64,000 bases of DNA from Eumeta japonica. Taxonomy: Eukaryota > Arthropoda > Insecta > Lepidoptera > Psychidae. Under the pieces are notes generated by a model. It did no database searches. It saw nothing but the letters and a program-made list of their open reading frames with translations, and was not told the DNA's origin. Both the position numbers and the translations under genes were made by a program. The stretch is taken from NCBI GenBank assembly GCA_005406025.1, contig BGZK01000014.1, positions 682,001-746,000 of the forward strand, in the 5' to 3' direction. Below, piece after piece: positions 36,740 through 48,690 of the stretch; position 1 is the stretch's first letter, and every line of letters starts with the position of its first letter.

Positions 36740-37950
36740 ATCGACAAAACGAAATAATAACTATTTAATAGAATACACGTAGAGTAATTATTTTTTTGTC
36801 GTTTGGCCCCTGTTGGGACAAAAAGTTTCTTTTTTCTATGAATTATTATAATTAATCGGAATTTAATAATGCAACAATTTTCATTTTTGGAATCAAACTA
36901 AACTTTATTAAGATTCCTATGATTAAACTTAATTTACATTACGGGAATGTCGAATTAAATAATAAACGTAAATAAGACGCATTAAGCGATTAGTGTTTTA
37001 TCGCACAAAGGTTTAAGTTCGCATAATTAAAATATGCCTCGTGCACTTTGCAGATCAAATTATATGAAAAACGGCACAATTAAATTCGAAAAGCAATGAC
37101 AGTTCTACAGCTGTTCGCTTTGAATTATACTTATCTCATTTGTTTATAATTTAAATATATTGGTAAAATTTAACAATTACGGATTTCTCTGTATACCTCT
37201 GTCCTCATATTTACGTGGTGCGGCATTTCGAAATGCTTGTTGTAATACATAATTATAAAATTTTCGAAATAATTTAGGCGCTATTAAGAGAAAATAGAAA
37301 TTATAGCAAAAAGTAGAAATATGAGCACTGAACAATTAAATAAAATTATTATTTTGTTGGATAATTTAAAAAAATCTAAGACACTAATAATCATTAAAAT
37401 TCCAAAAAAAAATCACTTATTAATGGTTCATACCGAAAAAATATTATCAACGTGCATAACATCAAATCTCTTCCGTATTTAAATTAAACTGAGTTTGTAT
37501 AATTAATTATTACATTGTGCCTTAAACATTGCTTTAAGAGAAAATTTTCAGCAAAAATAAAGGCCCATAAAAAACTGTAAAAACCATTATAAAAAGGGGA
37601 TCTGGTACAAAAAGATAAAGCACTTAACCGATCAATCCCGAAAGGGTGAAAGCACAAAGTGATCTTAATTCGACCATTGTGTAAAAACTCAAACGAATAT
37701 AAAATTCAGAGCAAACATTGCCGACGGGGTAGGTAAGCTAATTCCCATATCGCGCGAACGCAGTCGGACTATTTGCATTGTATGCACTAAATACCTGGAA
37801 CCTTTTCACGGTCCTTTTTTTTAGGTTTTGTCGAAGGTCTGTTTTAGTACACCGGAGAGTCACTAGAATTCTTTCTCGATAATGAACGTTTGAAGCCTAT
37901 AAGCCCGTAAGCTCAGGGCCGGTCGGGGTGGAAACGAGTCGGTCCTGCCG
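36740..37950. other. AT-rich non-coding DNA upstream of the exon
   Basis: No gene, RNA or named repeat is supported. A segment near 37745 ('atcgcgcgaacgcagtcgga') resembles one near 7058 ('atcgcgagcgcagtccgtca') and may be a short dispersed repeat. Confidence 0.4.
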
Positions 37951-37959
37951 ATCATAGTT

Positions 37960-38180
37960 GGAAATCAGAATTGACAGCGGAATCGCGGTTGAAAATGGGA
38001 CCAGAATTGGAATCTATTAAGTCAAGATATGGTTCAAAATCAAGGGTGAAAAATATAGATCGAACAGAGATTAGAATCGTGAACAGGATAGCGGTCGTGA
38101 TCATGACTGAGTGATCGGTAGGTTTAAAAGATGAAAGAATTCATTTTATGTTCACGCTGCAGAACTGCTAGTATAAGCTG
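37960..38180 (-). repeat. Lepidopteran 'gcgggcgaaag' repeat, degenerate copy
   Basis: 'gaattcattttatgttcacg' and ctgcagaactgctag at the right end correspond to 'gaattcattttacgtccacg' and cggacggagctgcgggcgaa of the copy at 31.8 kb. The interior holds several decayed units of the 'gaccgggatcg' type. Confidence 0.5.
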
Positions 38181-38899
38181 GTTATGATATTATAAAGTTG
38201 AATTACTACACTTTGAAAAGCTTTTCTAAAACTTTTGTAGATTAAGGCACTGACTAACAAGTTATTTGGCTGATATATATTTTTTTAATTCGTAAATTAT
38301 AACGATATTATATACTAATCGTATAGTTAAAAGCTGATTACTTTTAGATCGACTCAATACATTTGGGTTGGTACAGTCAGCAAATGTAAATATTTATCGG
38401 TTCTGAATGTATATTTGACTATTTTTTTAAACAGAAAACGAATTAAAACACCGCACTAGTCTAAATCTGGTATATATTTTAACCAATGCGCTGTTTTCAA
38501 TTCAGTTTTTACACATGGTGGTTGGGTATATTTTGACATAACTGGATCCAAACACAACCCTAATCCACGTAACTGCCATAAAGATTTACTGTAAAATACC
38601 AACGTGGCAGTCTCGGCAGGCACAGATCAAGTTCGGTCAGTTGAGGCAATAAGATATGTTCAATTTTTTTATATGTACGTATAGAGATACATACTTCTAT
38701 AGTTTGATCGAACCATTGGAGGTAGGGGCCCGTTGACGAACGTTGTCACCAATGCGGTGACAATGTCCGACAGCAACAGCTTCGCAGGCTGTCCGAAGCA
38801 TAAAAGAAGCGGTTGAATTAAGTAATGCATTCGTCAATTCGCTAGTGATTAAGGAACGAGACCTCTCAGCCTTAACTACCGCTTGACGTTCATCACCTT

Positions 38900-39110
38900 T
38901 TTACAAGTTTTTATTTGGTTTCACATCTCCCTCTGTTTGTTTGTAATCAAATCTTTCTAATTATATTTGACCCTTTACTTCACGATTCGCGGTTGAGCTG
39001 AAATTTTGTAGGCATACGTAAATCGGATGAGAATGCGGTAATCTGGTACTACTGAGACGATCTGATGATGGAGTCAGGAGATGAATAATCGAACTCTATA
39101 ACCATGAATA
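38900..39110 (+). repeat. Dispersed lepidopteran repeat fragment ('gcggttgagctgaaattttg')
   Basis: 'cgcggttgagctgaaatttt' with gtaggcatacgtaaatcgga, then 'gacgatctgatgatggagtc' with aggag, matches a repeat fragment I know from moth genomes. It runs directly into the tandem duplication that follows. Confidence 0.5.
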
Positions 39111-39322
39111 GCACAGACACAAAATTTTGTATATGTATTTAATGGTGATAGCCCGTTCTAAGAACCATCGTGGTACGGCTGCTGTACCCAGAGTTTGCTC
39201 CCGGCAAGGAAACTCTTCAACAGCCAACAGCACACACAAAATTTCGTATATGCATTTAATGTAATAGTTCGTTCTAAACACTACCATGACACGGCTGCTG
39301 CACCCAGGGTTGGCTCTCAATA
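39111..39322 (+). repeat. Tandem duplication, period ~119 bp
   Basis: gcacagacacaaaattttgt (39111) and gcacacacaaaatttcgtat (39230) begin two diverged copies. Both continue with 'tttaatg', 'gttcta', 'cggctgctg' and 'acccag'. The minus-strand open frame here is a by-product and repeats itself in the same way. Confidence 0.7.
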
Positions 39323-39574
39323 AACAGATGCAAACAAATCAGCTGGCAAAAGCTTATTTTATAATTCTGAAGTTGTAGGTGACTATAAGAGTTTAGTAGT
39401 TATTATCAATACTTGGTAATAAAATTATTGATAATAATTATTAAGTTATATTGCTATCATACACCACTAAAAATTAAAAAAATAAAAACAATGTCAATGT
39501 AAAGTTTAAAAATAAGCTTATATGTTACTAAAAAATGAGTAAAAAATTAAAAATAAAGTTATTGCGATTAGAAA

Positions 39575-39745
39575 CAATCCATTTTCTATATTTTAACTCT
39601 TGATCGACATTAAGGCTTCGTTTTTGTCAAATCATTCTAATATTAGAAAAATACAATGTAACACGCTTCAATTCTGGTAATACAATGGTTTGACAAAAAA
39701 GAAGGTAATTCAATGTCGGTCAACATTTAAAATGTAGAAAATGGC
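39575..39745. mobile_element. MITE-like element with long terminal inverted repeats
   Basis: The left arm (about 39577-39638: ccattttctatattttaact, cttgatcgacattaaggctt, cgtttttgtcaaatcatt) matches the reverse complement of the right arm (ccattttctacattttaaat, gttgaccgacattgaattac, cttcttttttgtcaaaccat). The arms are about 62 bases and the centre about 47. It does not code. Clear target-site duplications were not found. Confidence 0.65.
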
Positions 39746-39869
39746 TTTTTTCTATTATCTTATCGATTGTATTATATCATCCCTGAAATGGCTTAACGAA
39801 TTAGAATCAAATTTTGCATAGGAATAGATATTACCTGAAATGCGACATACTGTTTGCACAAACAAAAAA

Positions 39870-40030
39870 TGTATAAATATTAAAAACATACCAGCAATAT
39901 TTGTGGTAAGACCAAGATTAGCATCGAAAGCAGCACTGGAGTATAAAACAGGACCGGGATGTGAATCGATATTAGGACCGGAATCGAAAAATGCTCTGCT
40001 GAATTTTGATCTACATACAGCGAAGCGAAT
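39870..40030. repeat. Degenerate 'aggaccgggatcg' units
   Basis: 'acaggaccgggatgtgaatc' and 'attaggaccggaatcg' repeat the unit seen inside the dispersed repeat copies at 31.75 and 53.33 kb. Probably an internal fragment of that family. The open frames on both strands across it are not real genes. Confidence 0.4.
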
Positions 40031-40059
40031 GGCAAACTGCTGGTAGAAAAAAAAACACA

Positions 40060-41050
40060 AGCTGCCAACTTTCTCGGGCTGCCCTTAATTATCTCGTATT
40101 AGTAAAGTAATAAACATGCTATATTAAAATATAAATTTTTGTTGTTGAATAATTCAAGTAAAAACATCATATAAAAAATGTACATCGATTGCTTTATTAT
40201 TTTTTTAGTATGTATTATAATAAATTCTTTATATTTGCATAATACGATTAATCAAATTTATTTAAAATACAGATTTATAGTTTCTTCAAATTTGAAATCG
40301 GAAGATAATAAATATTTAAACACGATATCTAATAGATATTTTTTAAAAGTTAGGATTTTAAAATCTACACTACCAATTAAGCGTTTTCGGAGTTAAAATT
40401 TTGATAAAAAAAAATCCTTGTCATATAATTGTATAATAATGTATGGTATTGTGTTATTCAAAAAACTTTCTTTGCTTTTCGGGCTTTAAAAAAAAATAAC
40501 CTTGCCTTTTACGGAAAGACAGACTTACCGGCATCTTCCAATAGACGACGCACAGGGACGAGTGTCCCAATTGAGTTATGAATTTTTGATAAAGAAGCTG
40601 GATAGAACTCAATCGATACTTGTCATATTCGAGGAGGGCTTTTAGCTGAGCGGAGGAAACATTTATTATTTTTCTCTTCGGATAAAGACGCCCGATCTCT
40701 TGTTTTTCCTCACGAAAATGAAGCCGATATCGCGAGAAAGACTGAGCGACACCTTTGTCAGTTTCTCATTAAAACTTTTCACGATTTAATTGGGTAAAAG
40801 GTTTTGCCGTAACTAAAGTTTGATCCGTTTGTTTAGAAAAGGAGATGCAAACCTAAATGCCGTGTACGCTAACGAATAAAATGAATACAACCAATGAAAA
40901 AAATATAAACCGGTAAATGTATAACTATAAAAATATTTATAAAAAATATTTTTAAATTCCCTTTTCAAAGTTTACAACCCGACAATAAGTCGAGTGTACC
41001 GACACTTAAATTATTTAGTACGTGTTAAATAGTGATAGGTGTTAATAGTA
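40060..41050. other. AT-rich non-coding DNA
   Basis: No gene or repeat supported. Confidence 0.45.
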
Positions 41051-41066
41051 AAGTTGATGAACTCTA

Positions 41067-41425
41067 ATGGCTAATAGGGAATTAAGTAAAATCGAATCAA
41101 AGATTTTAAATGACACTTTCAAACACCTTCAATGGTTATACGGCACGGCGAACACCATTCCCACCACGAGAAACGAACACGGAAAAACCTTGCGAAAGTT
41201 TTGCGACGCGACGCGGCCCGAAAACTACGCACGTGTCACCCCTACGGGGGCGAGAGCGCGACTGAAAATAAACCCGCCCCGTGTTTCGGGGTATATAACG
41301 CGGTATTAGCCGGCCGAAATCGGAGCGCCAGAAACGGACGGCCGAAGGTGAAGAATGAGCCGTTTTTCACTCGTTGGGATTACACACGTTTATATGAAGA
41401 TTACAAGTTCCCCGTTCAGCCGTAA
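41067..41425 (+). other. GC-rich segment with overlapping open frames
   Basis: Two overlapping plus-strand frames of 80 and 97 codons cross a CpG-rich block (about 41140-41420). Both are rich in Arg, Asn and Lys. I recognise neither. Overlap in two frames argues that at most one is real; a regulatory CpG block is an alternative. Confidence 0.2.
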
Positions 41426-42002
41426 GCTCGTTAAGTGAATAAGCTACTAAAAGTTCGCTAAAAACAAAAGCTCGTTTGTGTACATCCCGATAGGTACGTG
41501 CTTCCCTTAAAATAGGGATGTGTTATGAAGGGTTAATGGAATTTCGGGTGAGTTAGAGTTATTTTTCATAAATACAGTACAATACATCATAATGAGAAAA
41601 TTCTAGTGCAAGTATTCGGTTAAATATCAACGATTTTCATGTGTTCCATGTTTATATTTTTCAATGAATTAGATGATATCTTGCATTTGATAAATATCCT
41701 GTAACAATACAAAAAAATCTTAAAGATATATGTTTTTAACAATATTAAAATGGAAAAAAATGTGGTAAATATTAGATTTCTATGGCTGGGGTAGTTAATT
41801 TAGATCACTAGCACTCTGCGAGTAATAACTATTATTACCGTTGTTACTTATTATGTCAATTTTTAATCACTACTATTCAAATATACCTCAACATCGATGA
41901 TGGAGTTATACTCTCCTACACCCTTAAACTCTCCTCTCTTTAATGCTTCGCCGATGTCACGGGGGCGGTGACACTGTCCAGAACCAATGGCTTAAGGTGT
42001 CC

Positions 42003-42190
42003 TCAGAGACAAGGAGGGGATTCATTTGATTTAACTGAAGCCTCATTATTCGTTTCGTCTTTGGACAAGATTCGAACCCGGTACCAATCCGAGCATGGTT
42101 CTTTCGCAAAATGGTATACAGGCAGATATACTTCAGCTCCTTGAGTGTACTTAGTTGGCATACCCGAGGTCTTAAACACAGACATTTATT
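42003..42190 (-). other. Protein-like fragment, possibly Tudor-like
   Basis: A minus-strand frame contains 'QGAEVYLPVYHFAKEPCSDW' followed by YRVRILSKDET. The pattern Gly-x-x-Val/Cys ... Asp-Trp-Tyr-Arg-Val/Ala-x-Val/Ile-Leu resembles the first half of a Tudor domain. The frame ends before the second half. It could be a diverged retrocopy, an exon or chance. An upstream overlapping frame (to 42256) does not extend the similarity. Confidence 0.25.
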
Positions 42191-42259
42191 TCGTCCTCGA
42201 TGGACAGTTACGTTTGCCGACAGACCCAAATTCTTTTTCAGCCCGAATACACACATAGG

Positions 42260-44140
42260 GCTTTAAATTTTAATTAAAAAAATAGCATAAACTATTACAT
42301 AATAAAAATTTTAATTCCTTTATGAGTTCGAATGTATGTTTATTCTTTTGTTTGCCAACAAAATGTATCACTATAAAGACAGCACTGAAAAACAAATTTC
42401 TTGTGGCGAAACACTCCAAAATATGGGGGGTGCATAAGTGAGGACTCAAATCTTTATCTCTATTAGGCGTTGTGATCGTAACGTGGGAAGAGGTTTCGTC
42501 TAAGACTTAAATTATGAAGAGTATCTATAAAACTTTTAAAATTTCTCTCAGACTTTCTGACTAACGAAAACACACGTTAAAAAGTTTTCATTTAAATCGG
42601 TTTAATGCGCAATTTTCGTATTGCCTTAATAAAAAACCTATCAAATAATTGTTTTGCACATACACCTATCGCTCTTTTCATGACAGCAAACAATGTACAT
42701 GATATAAGTAGTATATAATATGATGTATCATATAAGTTCATATTATCTCATTAAGTCAATGTTGTATGATTTGATGGCTACTAATTAATAAATACAAACA
42801 AATTAAAAATAATACACAACGATTTACACATGCACTCCATATACGATATGAAAATATTTATGATAGGGAAGTATTATCAAAACATCGAAACTACGTAATG
42901 ATCGGCGCTGTCATGGTCGATAAGGAACTGGCTGATGGCGCAGCTCCGGCTGCGTGGCTCATTAAGATCGCTGGCGATGGTCCGAATAGCCCACAAGAGC
43001 CTTATGTTGAATAAACATTATTTATTTCCAGGTAACGGGACTAAGTGCTCGTGTAACTTAGTATTAGCTTTCGTGAGTTCACGCTACTGTTTTGTAATAC
43101 TGTAAACATGCAAATGGATTGCTAATAAGATTTAATTGTGCTTTTTGACGTGATTACTTCTTTAAATTTGCTTCCTTAGTGGGATGCTAGTCATAAAATT
43201 GATGATAACAAGATCGGAGGATACAGTTTGAAGCTGCAGCTACATGTCATTCATTTACATCCAAAATTTAATTACACCACGCCATAGCTAAACGATCAAA
43301 GAATTTCTCACGTGTAGTGAGGACTGTGAAGCATCTCGCGTAGCGGAGGGGAAAGAGCGTTTGAAGTTGTTTTACTGCGTCACAAAATTTTAGTATAAAT
43401 TTTGACTCGGAAAAGCTACGATTTTCTTCTGAATTTGATTAAAGCTGACGATTGATGTCAGCTCTCATTAAAATCTATAAATTGCGTATAAAAAATATTA
43501 GTGAGAAAAAGTGTTCAAAAATATGTACAGAGTTAAATTAAAAAATTGAAATAAATAATGCAATATCGGCCAAGAATTGTCATAAACGGTTGGAAAACAT
43601 TTCTCAAGAACAACCTAGGGATACTCATAAACCACTAAATGACTGCCGGGGAGGTAAAAGAATGAAGGCGCTCGAGCACAGGAACGACGGCGCCAGTACA
43701 CTTGTGGCTTAGGTGATCGAGACTATACAAGCGGATATTGTAATCGCTTCTAATTCAACGCTAGATTGTATAGACATTACATTACTAAAAACACATTTAT
43801 CAGCAGGTAGAGCACGTTTCACTACTACATTTATAACTGCACGAAATCCAAAGGAATTCTTAGTATTAAAAAATAATTATAAATGTAATGCGCTCAAATA
43901 AAATATTATCCTTTACGTACACGTGTTCATGAAAAATAGACGGCCGTGTCTACGACAAGGCCATACTCCAATTTTTTTTAATAGGTATAAAATAGATTAA
44001 GACTTTCTCATTCGGATTTATTAATAACCTAGGAAGAGCTTTTGATAAAATTTACACCAATAAAGTCGTTATAGGTAAACAAAGATCACACATATTGTTT
44101 TTTTTCTCATTCTTTGTTACATATTTTATAACGAACTTTT
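42260..44140. other. Non-coding DNA
   Basis: No gene supported. A GC-richer patch at 42905-42990 ('gcgcagctccggctgcgtgg') has no recognised content. Confidence 0.4.
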
Positions 44141-44169
44141 TATGGGTAAATTCATGGCTAGTCAACTTG

Positions 44170-44430
44170 CTTGCAGCACGAAAATGGGCCGGTTTGACTG
44201 ATGATAATTCTCGCAAAAAGAGACGTGAAGTAGCAGCTTCCGTTGTTGTATTTCGTCCATTCAGTGAGAGTTCCAGTGGTCTAATCACCAAATATCCTAT
44301 TCCTTCCTAAAGGGATTTCAGGTATCCTATTCCTACAGTCAGATAGATTCGTTTCTAAAAAGATCCCAGGCATCCTATTGGTGGCCCTCATGCTCGTTTT
44401 CCCCTTAGAAATGCCATAAAAATAATTGCT
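44170..44430 (+). repeat. Dispersed lepidopteran repeat, copy 2 ('cggctcgaccggt' family)
   Basis: 'gcagcacgaaaatgggccgg' with tttgactg, then 'tttcgtccattcagtgagag' with ttccagtgg, and 'catgctcgttttcccctt' before gccataaaaataa. The order equals that of copy 1 at 15.8-16.1 kb. An internal 'tcctattcct' segment is duplicated. Confidence 0.5.
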
Positions 44431-44479
44431 TTCATAAAAATGAACTCATTCATTTTATATATTGATCAATTTTTTTGTC

Positions 44480-44810
44480 AATTCCGACTGCTGCTGATTC
44501 TGATTGGAATTCCTCTAAAGGTCACACTTTCGATTTTATTGAAGCCGGGATAAATGATAGTACCGAAATAAAAGTATATGTACGAAATATGCGAATGAAG
44601 CCGGATAGAATACTAATGGCATACTTTCATTAATTCGGGTCAATAGTACAAATAAGAGGACGAATTTGAAGTCAATGGCTAGTCTTTGTTTTTAGATACC
44701 TTCCCGTTCGCGCGTATATCTTTAAAATTTCAACTCAATCGAATGACCGATCTACAAAAGGATAGGGAACAAACTAACACACAGGCACAAATATTTATAT
44801 AATAATACAT
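44480..44810 (+). repeat. Internal part of the 'gcgggcgaaag' repeat family
   Basis: 'gatagtaccgaaataaaagt' followed by atatgtacg parallels 'ggtagtatcgaaataaaatt' near 52282. The end 'ggatagggaacaaactaaca' with cacaggcacaaat parallels the 'gaacgaacaaacaaat' end of the 52 kb copy. Confidence 0.4.
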
Positions 44811-44919
44811 TTCTTACAATAGATAAAGACAACAAATTTTAATATGGTAGATGAGATCTTTCTGAAACAGACGCTATGAATTAGCCTTTACTAAAAATAG
44901 CCGACAATTTAATTGGAAC

Positions 44920-45130
44920 GTACCACGTGTTTACACTGCGATATTTTTCATTGGCGTCGCCCACGACAACGTCCGTAATAGAGAAGACATTGTGCGGTAA
45001 GTCGTTGGGCGGGCGGCGATCCGCCCTTAACGCCGTAACGGCCGTTACTGCCCGCATATGCCGCAGTAAAACGAACGACGACGCGCGTCCGCGAGGAAAA
45101 CTGGCTAAAAGGACCTCAAATTTTTTCAAA
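44920..45130. other. GC-rich patch with frames on both strands
   Basis: The patch 'gggcgggcggcgatccgccc' and neighbouring CpG-rich DNA support overlapping frames on both strands. No recognised protein. It starts with gtaccacgtg, a fragment shared with the SINE-like repeat, but the rest does not match. Confidence 0.2.
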
Positions 45131-45539
45131 CATTAACACGGTCGAAATAGTTTCCGGCAAATACAGATTTTATTGATATGGACGATAACGCAAGAAAATG
45201 AGGAAAAGGAAGACAAATATGAAGATTGCGTTCGATTTAAATATTTACTTATACTAAAAAGCAGAAAATAATAATAGAAATAAAATATATATAAATATAC
45301 CACGTTTTTAAAACGGATTGAATAATTAAAAACCTTCTCCAAACCTCATGAAAAGCGAAGCCATATACAAATTTCTAACCTCTAATTCTAATAAAAAAGT
45401 TTATCGAAACTTTTTAATAGATATTAAAATACCTGTTATATTCGAAATAAAAAACGTTGGTCGCAGGTAATACATAACTGTAAAAAGTGTAGAGAGTGAC
45501 TACCAATGAAATAACTTATTTATCAGTTCACATTATATG

Positions 45540-46440
45540 CAGGTGTAAGTTTGGATATAACAAAGGCTCTTGACATCATCTGACACAAATCTTTCTTAGC
45601 GCCAATCGTAATTCGTTGTAGTTACTCATCATAAGACTGACCGCCAACTCGGACGATTCTACATATCAACATTACTGAAAATCGACAGAATTTTTGCTAT
45701 GTGGATCACGGCACTGCGGACGCGTTGTATCCCGACCGTAGTAATATCTTTCAGTATCAGGTTGATGAGTGTCGAAACTAATTCGTGTTTGAAATCGAGA
45801 CATTCTTGAAGCAGTTCTTGGAATGGGGTAGATTTAACATTGTCTAAATTGACCACGAAAAGACACAATCTTGTGCGCTTATCCCTAAAAATCTTCCTTC
45901 GTTTCTTCTCCTTTCTCTGAAAGCACTTCCTTTAGTGCCACATGCTTCCATAAAAATAATTCAATTTGGCCTTCATTTGGAGAGCAAAATAAAACTAGCC
46001 CTTTGAAACTAGCTACTTGAAATCTTGGGCTACTCAAAAGAGCACGATAGTACTTCAAGCCGGACCATCAGTTTCTAATTATAAGGTACAGGTCCGACCA
46101 TATCAGGAGTACTGTTTTCGCCTCTGAAATGGGCATCTCAGTATCAACTCCTGCTTTTAGACTGCTTTCTATGCAGAGTATCTTACATCGTTGGGTGACC
46201 CTGTGATATCTGGCTAGCTCGACTCATTGGATTTGCAAAGATATTTAGCATTTTTGTACATGCTTCATCGCATATACTCTGGGGAATGATCTGAGGAATT
46301 ATTTAACATTATACCTATCGCTGAGTTCTGTCATGGTTTTGTTCGCCAGAAATACCACCATCGCCGTCTTGACGGTCGTCATTTTATCACTGTATGCTTC
46401 ATGCACAATATTCTGACACATACATTAAAAATATTAAAAG
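45540..46440 (+). pseudogene. Jockey-like LINE reverse transcriptase remnant, copy L1
   Basis: Plus-strand frames give 'AGVSLDITKALDII' (RT motif A, family form SLDIxKAFDxVWH), 'FLEWGRFNIV' and 'HEKTQSCALIPKNLPS' (family: KWGRxNLVxFNPxKTQVCAFtxKK). They continue with 'STIVLQAGPSVSNYKVQVRP' and 'EYCFRL', then 'VISG', 'LDSLDLQRYLAFLYMLHRIY' with SGE and SEELFNIIPIAEF (family: LDxLALRRDVASLCxFYRiYhGECSEELFxLIPaAEF). Stops and frameshifts are many, so it is dead. The 5' half is absent. The same region of the protein is encoded again at 48.93-49.79 kb. Confidence 0.75.
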
Positions 46441-46449
46441 CTGTAAAAA

Positions 46450-47220
46450 AACCTCTCAAAGCTTTCTTTTAAAACTTTCCTTCTAGTGTTTTCTTTATTT
46501 CACTTTCCGAAAACTTATCTCATAATGTTTTCAGTATTTGTACAATAACATAAAACAAATCAATTAAATTGTTAAAAACTTACCAAAATTGCAAATGACG
46601 TGAACTGATTTTGTTTCTGTTTATTATGTTACCACACTCTCCTTTATATTTTTGTAAACTGTTTGTACTTTTTTAAGTCAGCCTGTCAAGATATACAAAC
46701 TTCAATACCTTTTCTTAAAGATATCACATGGTCTCTACAAGATTACCGATTTCTTGCTTTTCGATAAAAAAACAAATACTACAAACAAGAGGCTGGTCTG
46801 AAATGATTTTCAAAATATAAAATTACCTTCTAATCTATAAAAGTCAAACCATAACTAACGTCCAACGTTATGTATCTGCGTAAACATGTACCAATACTTA
46901 ACATTCGGAAATGCAACAATTGTGCGAAGAAATGAGAACAAAACTCATATTCCAATGACAAGTATCGATGTGTTCTCACGTATCTTATGTCCACATCACG
47001 ATAAGCGATTAACGTCGATGTCGACGTATTCGAGCGTCCTGACTATTTTTGGCGTTCTTGTCGCCGTATCACTCATTCTTAGAGACTTTTAAGATGACAC
47101 TAGATTTCTTTCGAGGAATGTTTACATGAACAACTTGTAGACTACATATTTTTCAATAAATGAAACTTTGTTTACTATTTGAAGGATTTTGCTGATGAAC
47201 AAAATAAATATGTATCAGAA
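46450..47220. other. AT-rich non-coding DNA between LINE fragments
   Basis: A 68-codon plus-strand frame (46886-47092) is unrecognised. No repeat boundary is clear. Confidence 0.35.
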
Positions 47221-47239
47221 CATAATGACCATTTTACGT

Positions 47240-47401
47240 TCGTAATGAAATGTTGTTATTGTCCACATCGTGTCATGATCGGGCCACCATTATCCGAGCG
47301 CCATCGAGGTTTCTCGATAATAGCCGAAGAGAGAAAGGGCGCGCCACAATAACAACCGTAATCATGAACACTGTGCTCATTAAAGCTACGCGCTTACTGT
47401 A
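47240..47401 (+). pseudogene. LINE 3' end fragment (L0), interrupted by a mariner
   Basis: 'gtaatcatgaacactgtgct' and 'agctacgcgcttactg' match 'gtattcatgaacgacactat' and 'cgctacgcgttcaccg' at the end of LINE copy L2 (49630-49670). The part in front resembles a decayed C-terminal coding end. The match resumes on the far side of the mariner at 48691. Confidence 0.55.
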
Positions 47402-48690
47402 CGAGGGCCGCTATTTATGTATCCGGAACTGGCCACATACAGAACAATGTTTAAAAAGTAATTACAACATTTAAAAATGGAACTCCTTAGCTGTAGAATA
47501 CAGTTTATGTCATGTAACTGTCAGTTGTTTACCACTGTGGCGTCAGTTTGTAAATTGTGTATCTATATCACTCGTTAAAATTTTTGTAGAATGATATATT
47601 ACGATGTTCGGCGTGGGCTAACTCAAAAACAGTGCATCGATCAACTGACTTCGACTTTAGGGGATAGAACACCATCAAAAATCATTGTGTACCACTGGTT
47701 TAGTGATTTTAATCGTGGGCAATCTATATTCTAGGGCGAATTTAAACAAGGTCGCCCTAAATCGGTTGTTGTACCAAAAATATCGATGCTGTGCGGGAAC
47801 TAGTGATGTAAGATTGTCATGTTACATATCGCAAGATAAAGGCGTTCCTGGGCATAAATATGACGATTATACATAAGATATTACACGAAAATTTTGTCTG
47901 TAAAAAAAATTTTTTCGCATTGAATTCCGCACAACTTGAGCATTGATCAAAAACACGCTCGTGTTGATTGGTGCGAAAAAATGACAAAAAAATTCAATCA
48001 TGGTGTGTCAAAAGCTCTTTATAATATCTACACAGTTGATGAATTTTTAATCTATGCGCATGACTCCGAAACTAAATAACAGTCCAAAGTGTGGGTGTTC
48101 TAAGATGAGCCGAAGCCATCAAAAGTGATCCGTGCCAAAAACTCTGTGAAGCAAATGGTTTCCTATTTTTTGGTATAAATGGACATGTGATTCCAGTGCC
48201 ACTAGAGAATCGTATCAAATTAAGAATCTGTTAATTCGGAGTGGTACACGACCATTTGTTTGTCAGAAGTCTTTGAAGAAATAAGAAAGGACAACCGACA
48301 ACGCAAATTCATTCTTCATCGTGACAATGCTAACTGTCAAACGTCAGCAGAAACAATTCGGTTTTTGGAAGGTCAAAAGACCGAATTGACAGGCGATCCG
48401 CTATACAGCCCCGATTAGGTACCCAACTATTTCTATTAATTCCCAAGCGTGAAGAATAAATTGCTTGGTCAAACTTTATCGAGCCGCGAAGAGGCCGTTG
48501 ATGCGTTCATAATGCACGTTTTGGAGATACCTCAATCACAATGAAGAAAATGCAATAAAAATTGGTTTCAGCGTATACAAAAGTGCACCGATCATCATGA
48601 AATACAATATTTTGAAATACAATAAAATGACATTAAATCATAGATATTTGTTTCTTGTTAATGTTCCGGACACATAAATAGCAGCCCTCG
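47402..48690 (+). mobile_element. Full-length mariner element with TIRs
   Basis: The element is 1289 bp, close to the usual 1.3 kb for mariner, and flanked by TA (47400-47401 and 48691-48692), the target duplicated by this superfamily. The terminal inverted repeats cgagggccgctatttatgta plus tccggaac (47402-47429) and the inverse of 48663-48690 match at 26 of 28 positions. It sits inside the 3' end of a LINE copy, which resumes at 48691. The transposase inside is broken. Confidence 0.9.
47591..48626 (+). pseudogene. Mariner transposase, inactive
   Basis: The N-terminal DNA-binding part is clear: DVRRGLTQKQCIDQLTSTLG, then 'DRTPSKIIVYHWFSDFNRG' and 'GRPKSVVVPKNIDAV'. Catalytic domain: 'YTVDEFLIYAHDSETK' stands where the family has TGDEsWiYxYDPETK. 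The second Asp is in 'DNANCQTSAETIRFLEGQKT'. The third Asp is replaced by Tyr (NYF for NDF), and the Leu after SPD is a stop. Together with several other stops and frameshifts this makes a dead enzyme. The frame ends near 48626 in YFEIQ, like the usual YFEKQ end. Alternative start codons just upstream are possible. Confidence 0.85.

Noticed and set aside
39096..39320. A minus-strand frame with an internal repeat.
   Set aside because: It reflects the 119-bp tandem duplication and has no known protein content.
44095..44310. Open frames on both strands with protein-like stretches.
   Set aside because: The interval overlaps copy 2 of a dispersed repeat that also occurs at 15.8-16.1 kb.
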